Part shown: positions 8,936-17,170 of the stretch, piece by piece | Layout of the letters: each line of letters opens with the position of its first letter | Position numbering within the stretch: the first letter of the stretch is position 1 | Origin: Gloeothece verrucosa PCC 7822 | GTDB taxonomy: Bacteria > Cyanobacteriota > Cyanobacteriia > Cyanobacteriales > Microcystaceae | Assembly (NCBI RefSeq): GCF_000147335.1 | Contig: NC_014501.1 | Span: forward strand, 2,850,300 to 2,914,299 | DNA length: 64,000 bases | Direction of reading: 5' to 3' | Translations under genes and position numbers: made by a program | Notes under the pieces: model-generated | Database searches by the model: none | The model's input: the letters and a program-made list of their open reading frames with translations, nothing else | What the model was told of the DNA's origin: nothing

Positions 8936-9676
8936 GTGAATTTTAATCTTTCAAGTACAATAGCTCTATTTGGCGCTGTAGGGGTTGCCGCCACTAGCAT
9001 AGTTGGAACTACTACATCAGCCCAGGCAGCAACTGTTGTTGGAAGTATATCCCTGGGTGGCGCACCTGTAACTGCCGTATCTACTGGGCTCAAAGACCCC
9101 AGTGGCAATTATATCACCACTCTGAACTTTGCTAATTTTGGTGGAACTAACCCTGCCGGAACAGGTCAGTTCGTTGTTACTGATGCGGATGGAATATTTA
9201 GTAGCTACGACCCTGCTCCGATTCCTTTTGCCATAGGCACAATTAAAGACCTTCCTCCTTTTCCTACGCCGGTCACGGCCATTACTAACTTCTTGAAGTT
9301 AAACCTCCCGAAATCCACTACCTTCGATCTCAATGGTATTAACAGCGTTACCTACACTCCAAGCGGCAACGGCGTTAATGTTTCCTTTGGGGTAACAGGG
9401 ATATTTAAGCAAGGTAGTTCTCAATACCAAGGAGTGGGAACCTTTGGCGCGGAAATCACTTTCCCTGTTCGAGTCACCAATCCTGTAGGAAATATTCGCA
9501 ATTTGGCTCAGTTTAATCAATTCCTTGCCAGTTCAAATCGCTCAATTACTGTTCGCTCTTGGTCGGCTAACTTGACCGCTTCTGTGCCGGAACCTTTAAC
9601 CCTCTTAGGTGTAAGTACCGCTTTAGGCTTTGGCGGTTTCTTCAAGCGCAAACTGGCTAACAAACAAGAAAAATAA
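8936..9676 (+). CDS. PEP-CTERM secreted protein, paralogue 2 (type B)
   Basis: 246 aa from GTG 8936. An ATG at 8921 is in frame, but the sequence ATGGAGAATGAAGGC between them supplies a GGAG Shine-Dalgarno correctly spaced for the GTG, and paralogue 1 begins at the equivalent residue. The signal peptide ends in TSAQA. The type B body has SISLGGAPVTAVSTGLKDP, LNFANFGGTNPAGTGQFVVTDADGIFSSYDPAPIPFAIGTIKDLPPF and an insertion VRVTNPVGNIRNLAQF absent from type A. The C-terminal sorting signal is VPEPLTLLGVSTALGFGGFF plus KRKLANKQEK, and its coding DNA is almost identical to paralogues 1 and 3. Likely surface or matrix protein; role unknown. Confidence 0.87.
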   Translation: MNFNLSSTIALFGAVGVAATSIVGTTTSAQAATVVGSISLGGAPVTAVSTGLKDPSGNYITTLNFANFGGTNPAGTGQFVVTDADGIFSSYDPAPIPFAIGTIKDLPPFPTPVTAITNFLKLNLPKSTTFDLNGINSVTYTPSGNGVNVSFGVTGIFKQGSSQYQGVGTFGAEITFPVRVTNPVGNIRNLAQFNQFLASSNRSITVRSWSANLTASVPEPLTLLGVSTALGFGGFFKRKLANKQEK

Positions 9677-10166
9677 GCAATAACGTTATCTTTACTATTA
9701 ACCATTTAAAGGTTTTTCTAAGTAGTCTAACTTAAAAAAATAGCTTTATCGATGTTGGAGCGGGAAAAATACTCGTTCTTTGTAAGACAAAGATAGATGT
9801 AATATAAATCCCGCTCTCATCAAGCTTGTTTATTGTTGTCTAGCTTACTTATAGCAACCGCTCCTGTGCTTAGGACATCTTTTAAACTTCAAACTTAATA
9901 GCAATAAGCTTTTCCCTTCTGACTCCTGACTTCTGCTATAAATGGTTATAGTAAAATCAAACCCGATACTCTTCATTGGTTTTTTTAAATAAGTCAGACC
10001 CATCTTTTATATAATTAATTAACTGTTAGTTAGGCTCTAATTCAAGGATTTATAGATTTTAAATCTCAAAAATAGCGTATTTTAAATAAAACTAACCTTA
10101 AAATATATATGCGCCTGTAATAATGAGCTATCAATAAATTTACCTATCCAAATGGAGAATGAAAGC
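9677..10166. repeat. Duplicated spacer, copy 2, carrying a ~92-bp insertion
   Basis: Same spacer as 8535-8935 (hairpin arms 9758-9765 and 9809-9816) but longer. About 92 bp (9850-9941) lie between TAGCTTACTT and ATGGTTATAG, two segments that are adjacent in the other copies. The extra segment has TATAGCA at one end and TGCTATA at the other. No ORF is visible. Confidence 0.75.
9850..9941. mobile_element. Small palindrome-ended insertion in a duplicated spacer
   Basis: Present in only one of three otherwise collinear spacers. The ends TATAGCA and TGCTATA are perfect 7-bp inverted repeats. It is too short to code for a protein, so it is a candidate non-autonomous element or palindromic repeat. 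The boundary is uncertain by a few bases. Confidence 0.5.
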
Positions 10167-10868
10167 GTGAATTTTAATCTTTCAAGTACAATAGCTCTAT
10201 TCGGGGCTGTAGGGATTGCCGCCACTAGCGTAATTGGAACTCCCACATCAGCCCAGGCAGGAGTTTTATCTATCTCTGGTGCGCCTGTAACGGCGGTAGC
10301 TACTGGACTGCAAGACCCCAGTGGTAATTACATTACCACTTTTGACTTTGGTAAATTCGGCTCTGGTCCTAACCCTGTAGGAACAGGTCAGTTCCTGGTT
10401 ACTGCTGGTGACGGAATCTTCAGTGCTTATGATCCCCTTCCTTTTACCGTCGGTACCATTAAAGACGTTCCTCCTTTCCCTGCACCGATCGGTACAACAG
10501 TAGCTAACTTCCTCCAATTACCCGGTACTAGCTTTGATCTACAGAGCATCGACAGCGTTGCCTATACTTATACTAACAACGGCGTTAATGTTTCCTTTGG
10601 GGTAACAGGGCTATTTCTATATAACCAAGGTATTAAACACAAAGGATTTGGAACCTTTGGCGCGGAAATCACTTTCCCCGTTAATGGAATTAGCAATAAA
10701 GCTCAGTTTGAAAAATTCTTGAAAACTCAAGGTGCTTCAATTACTATTCAATCTTGGTCTGCTAACTTAACGGATGTTCCTGAACCCTTGACCATGTTAG
10801 GTGCTGGTGCGGCTTTAGGCTTTGGCGGTTTCTTCAAGCGCAAACTGGCTAACAAACAAGAAAAATAA
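10167..10868 (+). CDS. PEP-CTERM secreted protein, paralogue 3 (chimera: B-type start, A-type body)
   Basis: 233 aa from GTG 10167, same GGAG-decided start as paralogue 2. The leader and signal peptide (NFNLSSTIALFGAVGIAATSVIG) match type B. From SISGAPVTAVATGLQDP onwards the protein follows type A, including FLQLPGTSFDLQSI and GVNVSFGVTGLF, so a recombination junction lies around 10260-10280. It ends with VPEPLTMLGAGAALGFGGFF and a basic tail, the PEP-CTERM sorting signal. It lacks the VRVTNPVGNI insertion of type B. Secreted via Sec and probably processed by an exosortase encoded elsewhere. Confidence 0.87.
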   Translation: MNFNLSSTIALFGAVGIAATSVIGTPTSAQAGVLSISGAPVTAVATGLQDPSGNYITTFDFGKFGSGPNPVGTGQFLVTAGDGIFSAYDPLPFTVGTIKDVPPFPAPIGTTVANFLQLPGTSFDLQSIDSVAYTYTNNGVNVSFGVTGLFLYNQGIKHKGFGTFGAEITFPVNGISNKAQFEKFLKTQGASITIQSWSANLTDVPEPLTMLGAGAALGFGGFFKRKLANKQEK

Positions 10869-11269
10869 GCAATAACGTTATCTTTACTATTAACCATTTA
10901 AAGGTTTTTCTAAGTAGTCTAACTTAAAAAAATAGCTTTATCGATGTTGGAGCGGGAAAAATACTCGTTCTTTGTAAGACAAAGATAGATGTAATATAAA
11001 TCCCGCTCTCATCAAGCTTGTTTATTGTTGTCTAGCTTACTTAAGTAGTTATAGTACAATCAAACCAGATACTGTTCATTGGTCTGTTTAAATAAGGCAG
11101 ACCCATCTTTTTTATAATTAATTAACTCTTAGTTAGGCTCTATTTCAAGGATTTATGAATTTTAAATCGCAAAAATAGAGTATTTTAAATAAAACTAACA
11201 TTAAAATATACATTTGCCTGTAATAATAAGATTTAAATAAATTTACCTATCCAAATGGAGAATGAAAGC
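10869..11269. repeat. Duplicated spacer, copy 3 (between paralogues 3 and 4)
   Basis: About 400 bp, no gene. It is collinear with 8535-8935, with the hairpin arms at 10950-10957 and 11001-11008, and lacks the 92-bp insertion of copy 2. It ends in the same GGAG leader before the GTG at 11270. Confidence 0.75.
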
Positions 11270-12007
11270 GTGAATTTTAATCTTTCGAGTACAATAGTTC
11301 TATTTGGGGCTGTAGGGGTTGCCGCCACTAGCATAGTTGGAACTACTACATCAGCCCAGGCAGCAACTGTTGTTGGAAGTATATCCCTGGGTGGCGCACC
11401 TGTAACTGCCGTCTCTACTGGGCTCAAAGACCCCAGTGGCAATTATATCACCACTCTGAACTTTGCTAATTTTGGTGGAACTAACCCTGCCGGAACAGGT
11501 CAGTTCGTTGTTACTGATGCTAATGGAATATTTAGTAGCTACGACCCTGCTCCGATTCCTTTTGCCATAGGCACAATTAAAGACCTTCCTCCTTTTCCTC
11601 CACCGGTCATTACTAACTTCTTGAAGATAAACCTCCCGATCTCCACTACCTTCGATCTCAATAGTATTAACAGCATTACCTACACTCCAAGCCTCAACGG
11701 CGTTAATGTTTCCTTTGGGGTAACAGGGCTATTTAAGCAAGGTAGTTCTCAATACGAAGGAATTGGAACCTTTGGCGCGGAAATCACTTTCCCTGTTCGA
11801 GTCACCAATCCTGTAGGAAATATTGGCAATTTGGCTCAGTTTAATCAATTCCTTGCCAGTTCAAATCGCTCAATTACTGTTCGCTCTTGGTCGGCTAACT
11901 TGACCGCTTTCGCTGTGCCGGAACCTTTAACCCTCTTAGGTGTAGGTACCGCTTTAGGTTTTGGCGGTTTCTTCAAGCGCAAACTGGCTAACAAACAAGA
12001 AAAGTAA
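11270..12007 (+). CDS. PEP-CTERM secreted protein, paralogue 4 (type B)
   Basis: 245 aa from GTG 11270, preceded by GGAG with the same spacing as in paralogues 2 and 3. It is nearly identical to paralogue 2 through the signal peptide and first 90 residues, and keeps the VRVTNPVGNIGNLAQF insertion. The sorting signal is VPEPLTLLGVGTALGFGGFF with a basic tail. It is the last member of the array: the DNA after its stop differs from the other three and contains a strong intrinsic terminator (12074-12106). The four genes may therefore be separate units, each with its own leader, ending in a common terminator here. Confidence 0.87.
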   Translation: MNFNLSSTIVLFGAVGVAATSIVGTTTSAQAATVVGSISLGGAPVTAVSTGLKDPSGNYITTLNFANFGGTNPAGTGQFVVTDANGIFSSYDPAPIPFAIGTIKDLPPFPPPVITNFLKINLPISTTFDLNSINSITYTPSLNGVNVSFGVTGLFKQGSSQYEGIGTFGAEITFPVRVTNPVGNIGNLAQFNQFLASSNRSITVRSWSANLTAFAVPEPLTLLGVGTALGFGGFFKRKLANKQEK

Positions 12008-12073
12008 AACAGCATTATGTTTACTTTAATTATTTGTTAGTATTTTTCTCAATTAAGAGTAAATATTGTTTTT

Positions 12074-12106
12074 GATTCTGTCTGAATAAAACAGAATCTT
12101 TTTTTT
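12074..12106 (+). terminator. Rho-independent terminator after the PEP-CTERM array
   Basis: GATTCTGT (12074-12081), 9-nt loop, ACAGAATC (12091-12098), followed by eight T. It is the clearest intrinsic terminator in this part of the window. Confidence 0.9.
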
Positions 12107-12124
12107 ATCATTATAATTAATTAA

Positions 12125-12272
12125 CTAAGTACCTGGACATAAATAAAGCTCTATGTATTAAGAATTGTAAAACGCCCACACCCTACACCCTACACCCTAC
12201 ACCCTACACCCTACACCCTACACCCTACACCCTAACCTCACAGTTAACTTTAATCGGTGTCCGACTACTTAG
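12125..12272. mobile_element. MITE-like element, copy 1 (148 bp)
   Basis: The left end CTAAGTACCTGGACA is an imperfect inverted match (12 of 15) of the right end TGTCCGACTACTTAG. Subterminal blocks AATAAAG (left) and CACAGTTAACTTTA (right) are shared with the copy at 26722-26839. The centre is filled with seven perfect CCCTACA heptamers (12181-12229). The right part overlaps the last codons of the membrane protein gene on the minus strand. No transposase is encoded. Confidence 0.65.
12181..12229. repeat. CCCTACA heptamer microsatellite, 7 perfect copies
   Basis: Forty-nine bases of uninterrupted CCCTACA. One unit provides the TAG stop (12225-12227, minus strand) of the adjacent membrane protein gene. 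There are no spacers, so it is not a CRISPR array. Confidence 0.95.
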
Positions 12273-14006
12273 CCGCTTCTCTTGGTCTAGAATACAAGCT
12301 GCTTTCAGTACCACTAAATCATTCACCTCAAAAACCCTACAACGCTCATCCATTGTCGTTAAAGCCGGAATTTGTCCCTGATTAAGCATTTCTAGAGTTT
12401 CTCCTGTGATAGGTTGGTACTGATTCAACCATTTATTATTAGCCACAAAATCCGCTTTCAAGGATGAAGGATTAATCAACCAAAAATCAATCCCATATTT
12501 TTCAATAAATTGTTTCACCTCTGTCAAATTCGGACTAAACTGCGCTTTAATCAAATCCACAACACGCTCTCGAAACCGGCGGTAATAGCCCAAATTATAG
12601 GGAATAGCATATTCTGGAGCTACTAAAACTGAACGTTGAGCAAAACTAGGTAAATTACTCGCTTCTTCTTCCAAAGAGGCAATCAGAGAATCTTTCGGCT
12701 GTTGGGCAAAAAATTGATAAAGGGTCGGCAATTCTCCTACTTTGTACCCAGTTTTAGGAAACTTTTTAAAAGTAGTCGGTGCTAAAACCAAAGTGATGAT
12801 CAAATATAAACTTAACCCCAAAGCTAAACCCTGTTGAGGGGATAGTGAAGACCTTCCCCAACGGAGACTCCATCGAAGAAGCGCATCAATTAACAAAGTC
12901 AGAACAATACCCGCCGCGATAGCTAAAACAATACGAAAAGTATTATGAGTATAGCGGCTTGGCAGATGTAGCTTAAACAGAACCGCGTGAGCTAAAAAAA
13001 ACAAACCCAGAGAAACTAAAATAATTTGAGGCAATAGATAGACCGTTTTTCTCACTTGCTCGCCCAGAGGAAGCACACGACGCAAACGAAGAAGCAAGGG
13101 TAAAATTAATCCGACCAGTAGTAGAGAAGGCCGCCAGATATCCGGAATCATGCCGCTACGCTCATGATACAGCCAAAATCGGGCCGGATCAGCTTCAAAA
13201 AAGGAAGTGCGACCCTTAGCCGCAAACTCTAACATTTGCCTAGCTTGTTGTACTGTAATTACCGGGTCATATTCAGAAGTCGCTAAGGCAAAAGGCAATA
13301 AGATCAAAAAGGTAAGTCCTAATCCAGCCGCACAAAACTGATAATCTCTGCGATCAGCCGATAACCGCCATTGACCATTTTCCCAATCCAATAATCGAAT
13401 CAGTAGAATTCCTGCCGAGATTAACATACAATGGGGGTAAAAAAGACCTTGAAGGGCGATCATGGCTAAAGTTGGCCAAAAAGAGCGCCGCAACAAATAA
13501 TATAAAAAAGCCATGAATAGAGGATAAAAAAAAGCTCTCGGGGTAGCGGTAACTAAATCATCTTTGAGCCATATATTTTGATTGAACAACACTGTCACGA
13601 AAAAGCCGGCCAATGGCACCGGCAAAATTTGCAGGGTTACCCCAAAACAGTAGGCACTGGTAATTAGTCCTAAAAACAGAGGCAACAGTTTATTAAACAA
13701 CATTGGATCGATATGAAACAGGGTTGCGGCTCGATAAAAGAAACTGTATCCTAGTGGCGCAACTGACTGAAAATAATCGGCAATCAAATCATGAGGAAAC
13801 AAATCCGGGTCTAAAAACCGTCTCATCCAAAAGACGTGCTGACGAGCGTCATCCTGAGCCACATAAGCTGAACTAAATGCTTCTTGTAACGCCAAAAAGG
13901 CATAACTAGCGGCAAAAGTTAAGCTCAAGCTCAACCAAAAACTCATCTGATTTTTAGAGATTTTTTCAGGGTAAGTAATTAACCATTGATGAATTTTTTT
14001 GATCAT
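12225..14006 (-). CDS. Multi-pass membrane protein, possibly a GT-C type glycosyltransferase
   Basis: 593 aa with about ten to twelve predicted membrane spans and a soluble C-terminal region from about residue 430. The first long loop contains AQDDARQHVFWMRRFLDPDLFP; an acidic pair in the first extracytoplasmic loop is typical of GT-C enzymes that use lipid-linked sugars. This is only a structural analogy. The C-terminal domain (SLIASLEEEASNLPSFAQRSVLVAPEYAIPYNLGYY and DFWLINPSSL) fits extracytoplasmic domains of such proteins. The last ~14 residues (RTPIKVNCEVRV) and the stop are encoded by the right end of a MITE-like repeat, so the natural C-terminus may have been altered. No partner gene is adjacent. 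Confidence 0.75.
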   Translation of the reverse strand: MIKKIHQWLITYPEKISKNQMSFWLSLSLTFAASYAFLALQEAFSSAYVAQDDARQHVFWMRRFLDPDLFPHDLIADYFQSVAPLGYSFFYRAATLFHIDPMLFNKLLPLFLGLITSAYCFGVTLQILPVPLAGFFVTVLFNQNIWLKDDLVTATPRAFFYPLFMAFLYYLLRRSFWPTLAMIALQGLFYPHCMLISAGILLIRLLDWENGQWRLSADRRDYQFCAAGLGLTFLILLPFALATSEYDPVITVQQARQMLEFAAKGRTSFFEADPARFWLYHERSGMIPDIWRPSLLLVGLILPLLLRLRRVLPLGEQVRKTVYLLPQIILVSLGLFFLAHAVLFKLHLPSRYTHNTFRIVLAIAAGIVLTLLIDALLRWSLRWGRSSLSPQQGLALGLSLYLIITLVLAPTTFKKFPKTGYKVGELPTLYQFFAQQPKDSLIASLEEEASNLPSFAQRSVLVAPEYAIPYNLGYYRRFRERVVDLIKAQFSPNLTEVKQFIEKYGIDFWLINPSSLKADFVANNKWLNQYQPITGETLEMLNQGQIPALTTMDERCRVFEVNDLVVLKAACILDQEKRLSSRTPIKVNCEVRV

Positions 14007-14129
14007 GGTTTAAGGGATTTTATTTTCTCAGAATGGTGGATCAAATAATAATATTTTTAATTTTGTCTTAAGTATAAAGATAATCTGTAATTTGTCAAGA
14101 ATAATACTCTAAACATAAATAAACGAAAA

Positions 14130-14160
14130 ACTGAAGCTTGCCAAAAACAAAAACTTCAGT
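14130..14160 (-). terminator. Terminator of the DUF2267 gene
   Basis: On the minus strand ACTGAAG (14160-14154) pairs with CTTCAGT (14136-14130) around a 17-nt loop and is followed by TTTTCGTTT. It lies about 35 bp after the stop of the 181-aa gene. Confidence 0.7.
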
Positions 14161-14193
14161 CGATAACCTGAACAAAAATAGTCTAAATTGACT

Positions 14194-14739
14194 TTAAGCT
14201 TGTTCCCAAAGTTCGCGCACTGCACCTTCAGGAAGCCAACCAGCAATTTCTTGAATTCGCTCCTCAGACAGTTCGTCTTTAGTGGCGGAAAATACGGCTT
14301 TAACTACCTGTTCCCGATTTTGTGAGGGAGATAATCCGCCTTCATTAGCCACTCGGAAAAGGAAATTATCAGAATTAATTTTCCAGTGACCGGGACCTTG
14401 CCGTAAAGGTGGACGTATGCGACTGAGAAATCTCACAAGCGGGTTGCTATCTTTCCAAAGATCAGCAACTTCCATTTGTAAGGCTTTTTCATCAGTTTCG
14501 AAAGCCTCTTCATGTAATTCCCCTTCAACTCGATCAGCCGCTTCGGTGGTCATCACATCTCGCATAATACGAAAGACAAGTTCACTAATATCTCTGGCAT
14601 CATAGGGATCAGCAAATCCTCCTTGACGCATTACTTTATCAAGAAAGCCGTGATGCTCCTCTGGGATAACTGCTCTAGAATCTTCAACCTCTGTGGGATC
14701 AATTTCAGGAAGGCTTTTATCTAATACTTCGTCTGGCAT
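14194..14739 (-). CDS. DUF2267-domain protein
   Basis: 181 aa, acidic, no signal peptide. The core FLDKVMRQGGFADPYDARDISELVFRIMRDVMTTEAADRVEGELHEEAF, together with ENREQVVKAVFSATKDELSEERIQEIAGWLPEGAVRELWEQ, matches the helical repeat pattern of DUF2267: two copies of a bundle ending in LP.G.RELW. Members are soluble proteins often found near stress genes; the biochemical role is unknown. It is divergent from the next gene, with 210 bp between them that probably hold both promoters. Confidence 0.8.
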   Translation of the reverse strand: MPDEVLDKSLPEIDPTEVEDSRAVIPEEHHGFLDKVMRQGGFADPYDARDISELVFRIMRDVMTTEAADRVEGELHEEAFETDEKALQMEVADLWKDSNPLVRFLSRIRPPLRQGPGHWKINSDNFLFRVANEGGLSPSQNREQVVKAVFSATKDELSEERIQEIAGWLPEGAVRELWEQA

Positions 14740-14949
14740 AGTTTTTTTTCCTGTTAATCTAAAAAAAGCGAATAGGTTTATTTTTTAAGTTCCCATAGCA
14801 AAACAACCTTTTACATCTCCCAGAAGATTGAAGACTTGTTTACCAAAAGTTAGAATTTAATCATGTAAGATAAATTCTCAAGACTAACTAATCAATTTCA
14901 TTCTTCTTGCAACCCATTCAGAATAAACAAGATTTAGCAAATAATTGCA

Positions 14950-15957
14950 ATGGAAACAGCATCAATCGGAATCATCTTATCAATCTTGTCAGCAGCAGCC
15001 ACAGCCGTATGGACAGTGTGGACTTGGTCAGAGGAGCAGGAAAAGCAAAGAGAACAAAAACGAGATCAGATCTCGGCTTTATACGTCAATCCCTTTCTTT
15101 TAGCCGCCGAGGAATTACAACGCCGACTGTATGATATTGTCAATGGGCAAGAGTTAAAGATTAACGAGCAAAAATATCTGGACCAACAAGAAGCGAGTTA
15201 CTTCGAAGCCTTAGAATTGCTTTATGTTATCTTTAAATTCTTTGGCTGGCAATGGTACATCTATCGCTATGGACCCTACACTAGAGATAAAAAAGCGATC
15301 GCCCTGGGCCGGAAGATTTCAGAAACGTTTGCCAACCGCACAAATTTTACTGATGAGGCTTTCCGCTTTTCTTTTGCTGAACAGAGATCGCTGGGGCAAA
15401 TGTTTGTCAAACCTTTTATCAGTATAGATAATATTTACCCTGAATTGGAAGCTATCCCACTCTATGAATTTGAAACACAAATCACCGAGGCAAAAAATCA
15501 AAACACACCTTTGTATCAAAATATTGCTATCACTCTTCAAGCTATCCAGAAAGCCAAATCGCTTAACGAATTAGAAGGACGAGAGCGGCTCAAACAAATA
15601 CAAGATTACTTAGTTGATCTTTTAATTTATTTAGAAGGTCAAGAGGGCTTTTCGGTGACTTTGCAACCCCGCCCAAGAGCCATCTCTATAGAGCGCAACT
15701 TGAAGCAATTGCAACACATGGGAAATACTCCCACCATTATTCATCAAACAGAAGGGCGAATGCGGCTGCGAATTCCTCGTTTACATAAAGATTCAGCTTA
15801 TGCCGAACTCCTACAAACCCGAATGAAATCTTTAACGGGTGTGCAAAGAGTGACGATTAATGTACAGGCTTGTTCAATGACGATTAACTATGCTCCTACC
15901 TTACCCGAAAGAGAGTTTGAGCAGATGGTTCTAGAAGCCCTTCAACACATAAAATGA
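14950..15957 (+). CDS. Membrane-anchored protein with a C-terminal HMA-like domain
   Basis: 335 aa. An N-terminal span (ASIGIILSILSAAATAVWTVW) is followed by a basic segment (EEQEKQREQKRDQ) and a helical domain of about 200 residues of unknown type. The last 75 residues (TIIHQTEGRMRLRIPRL, YAELLQTRMKSLTGVQRVTINVQACSMTINYAP) have the ferredoxin-like pattern of heavy-metal-associated (HMA) domains, but lack the CxxC metal site. It may therefore be a structural or regulatory relic, as in P-type ATPase neighbours. Its TGA overlaps the ATG of the broken DUF99 gene (ATGA), so the two were once translationally coupled. Confidence 0.7.
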   Translation: METASIGIILSILSAAATAVWTVWTWSEEQEKQREQKRDQISALYVNPFLLAAEELQRRLYDIVNGQELKINEQKYLDQQEASYFEALELLYVIFKFFGWQWYIYRYGPYTRDKKAIALGRKISETFANRTNFTDEAFRFSFAEQRSLGQMFVKPFISIDNIYPELEAIPLYEFETQITEAKNQNTPLYQNIAITLQAIQKAKSLNELEGRERLKQIQDYLVDLLIYLEGQEGFSVTLQPRPRAISIERNLKQLQHMGNTPTIIHQTEGRMRLRIPRLHKDSAYAELLQTRMKSLTGVQRVTINVQACSMTINYAPTLPEREFEQMVLEALQHIK

Positions 15958-16049
15958 AACTAGAACAACTTCTGCAACAAAAGCGGACAATCAGGGTTCT
16001 TGGGTTTGATGATGCACCGTTTGAACGTCATTCTCCGTTACCTGTAGAA

Positions 16050-16165
16050 GTCAGCACCCCGCACTCTCCGTAGCAGGGCTAGGCTACGCCTCGCTGCGCG
16101 CCCGTGCCCCAGTTTCAGTTAGCTGACCCGCCTAAGTCTTAACTGACTACGTTTTTAGGGTTATG
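16050..16165 (+). ncRNA. Possible omega-RNA region of the IscB element
   Basis: IscB guide RNAs are encoded just upstream of iscB. Here that interval has several short hairpins (CGTAGC...GCTACG; CAGTTAGCTGAC) and no ORF. It is a positional inference: the nuclease is broken, so the RNA may be decayed too. Confidence 0.35.
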
Positions 16166-16210
16166 ACACCAACAAATGCTTTCCAGTTTGTTGCTCCCTG
16201 TCGCGGATAA

Positions 16211-17170
16211 TTAAATCGAAAAACTCGTTATCGGCAAGCGCGATTTCTTAATCGTACTCGACCTATAGGTTGGCTTGCTCCTAGTCTCCAACACAGAGTA
16301 GAAACTACTCTAACTTGGGTAAACAAAATTATTAAGTTTGCTCCTATTACTGGAATTTCAACCGAGCTTGTTAGATTTGACACACAAGCAATTCAAAACC
16401 CAGAAATCTCAGGAGTCCAGTACCAACAGGGGGAATTAGCAGGTTATGAGGTTCGAGAATACTTGTTAGAAAAATGGGGACGACAATGTGTTTACTGTAA
16501 TATTAAAGATGTTCCGTTGGAGATTGAGCATATTGTCGCTCGTTCAAAAGGAGGTTCAGATAGAGTTTATAACCTGACAATCGCTTGTCAAAAATGCAAT
16601 CAATTAAAAGGTAATCAAGACATAAAAAATTTTTTGAGTAGTAAGCCTAACTTACTTAATAAGATCTTAAAACAAGCCAAACAACCATTAAACGATGCTG
16701 CTGCCGTAAATTCTCCTAGATGGGCATTATTTAACAAACTTAAAGAAATGGGATTACCCGTTGAAACAGGAACAGGAGGTAGAACTAAATATAACAGATA
16801 TAGATTAAACCTAGAAAAACGCCATTTTATTGATGCTGGATGCGTCGGAAATATTGAAGGCTTAAAGTTATTAACAAAACAACCTTTGTTAATTCAAGCA
16901 ACAGGACACGGAAATAGACAAATGTGCGGAACGGACAAATTCGGGTTTCCTATTCGTCACCGTACCAACCAAAAAGTTTGGTGGGGATTTAAAACTGGAG
17001 ATCTAGTCAAAGCCGAAGTGCCAAAAGGAAAGTTTGCTGGCAGTTGGATAGGGAGAATTTCGGTTCGTTCTCGTCCAAGTTTTAAGTTAAACTCAACGGA
17101 AATTTTTGATGTCCACCCTAAATATTTAAAAGCAATTCATAAAGCAGATGGTTATAATTATGCGGTTTAA
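16211..17170 (+). pseudogene. iscB: IscB RNA-guided nuclease, 5'-truncated
   Basis: The open frame starts after a TAA at 16208 and has no proper start codon. It reads NRKTRYRQARFLNRTRPIGWL (arginine-rich bridge region), then ISTELVRFDTQ with the RuvC-II glutamate, the HNH module (CVYCN, LEIEHIVARSKGG, CQKCNQLKGNQD) and RHFIDAGCVGN with the RuvC-III aspartate, followed by the C-terminal target-recognition part (ATGHGNRQMCGTDKFGFPIRHR). The N-terminal PLMP and RuvC-I segments are missing, so DNA cleavage by the RuvC site should be lost. A possible remnant of the N-terminus (DTNKCFPV in another frame) lies near 16165-16190, suggesting an internal deletion. A TTG at 16463 could start a 235-aa HNH-containing product. 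Confidence 0.85.

Noticed and set aside
12181..12229. CCCTACA repeats as a CRISPR-like array
   Set aside because: Direct tandem heptamers without spacers; a microsatellite.
14907..15134. 75-codon ORF overlapping the HMA-like gene
   Set aside because: Covered by the better supported 335-codon gene in another frame.
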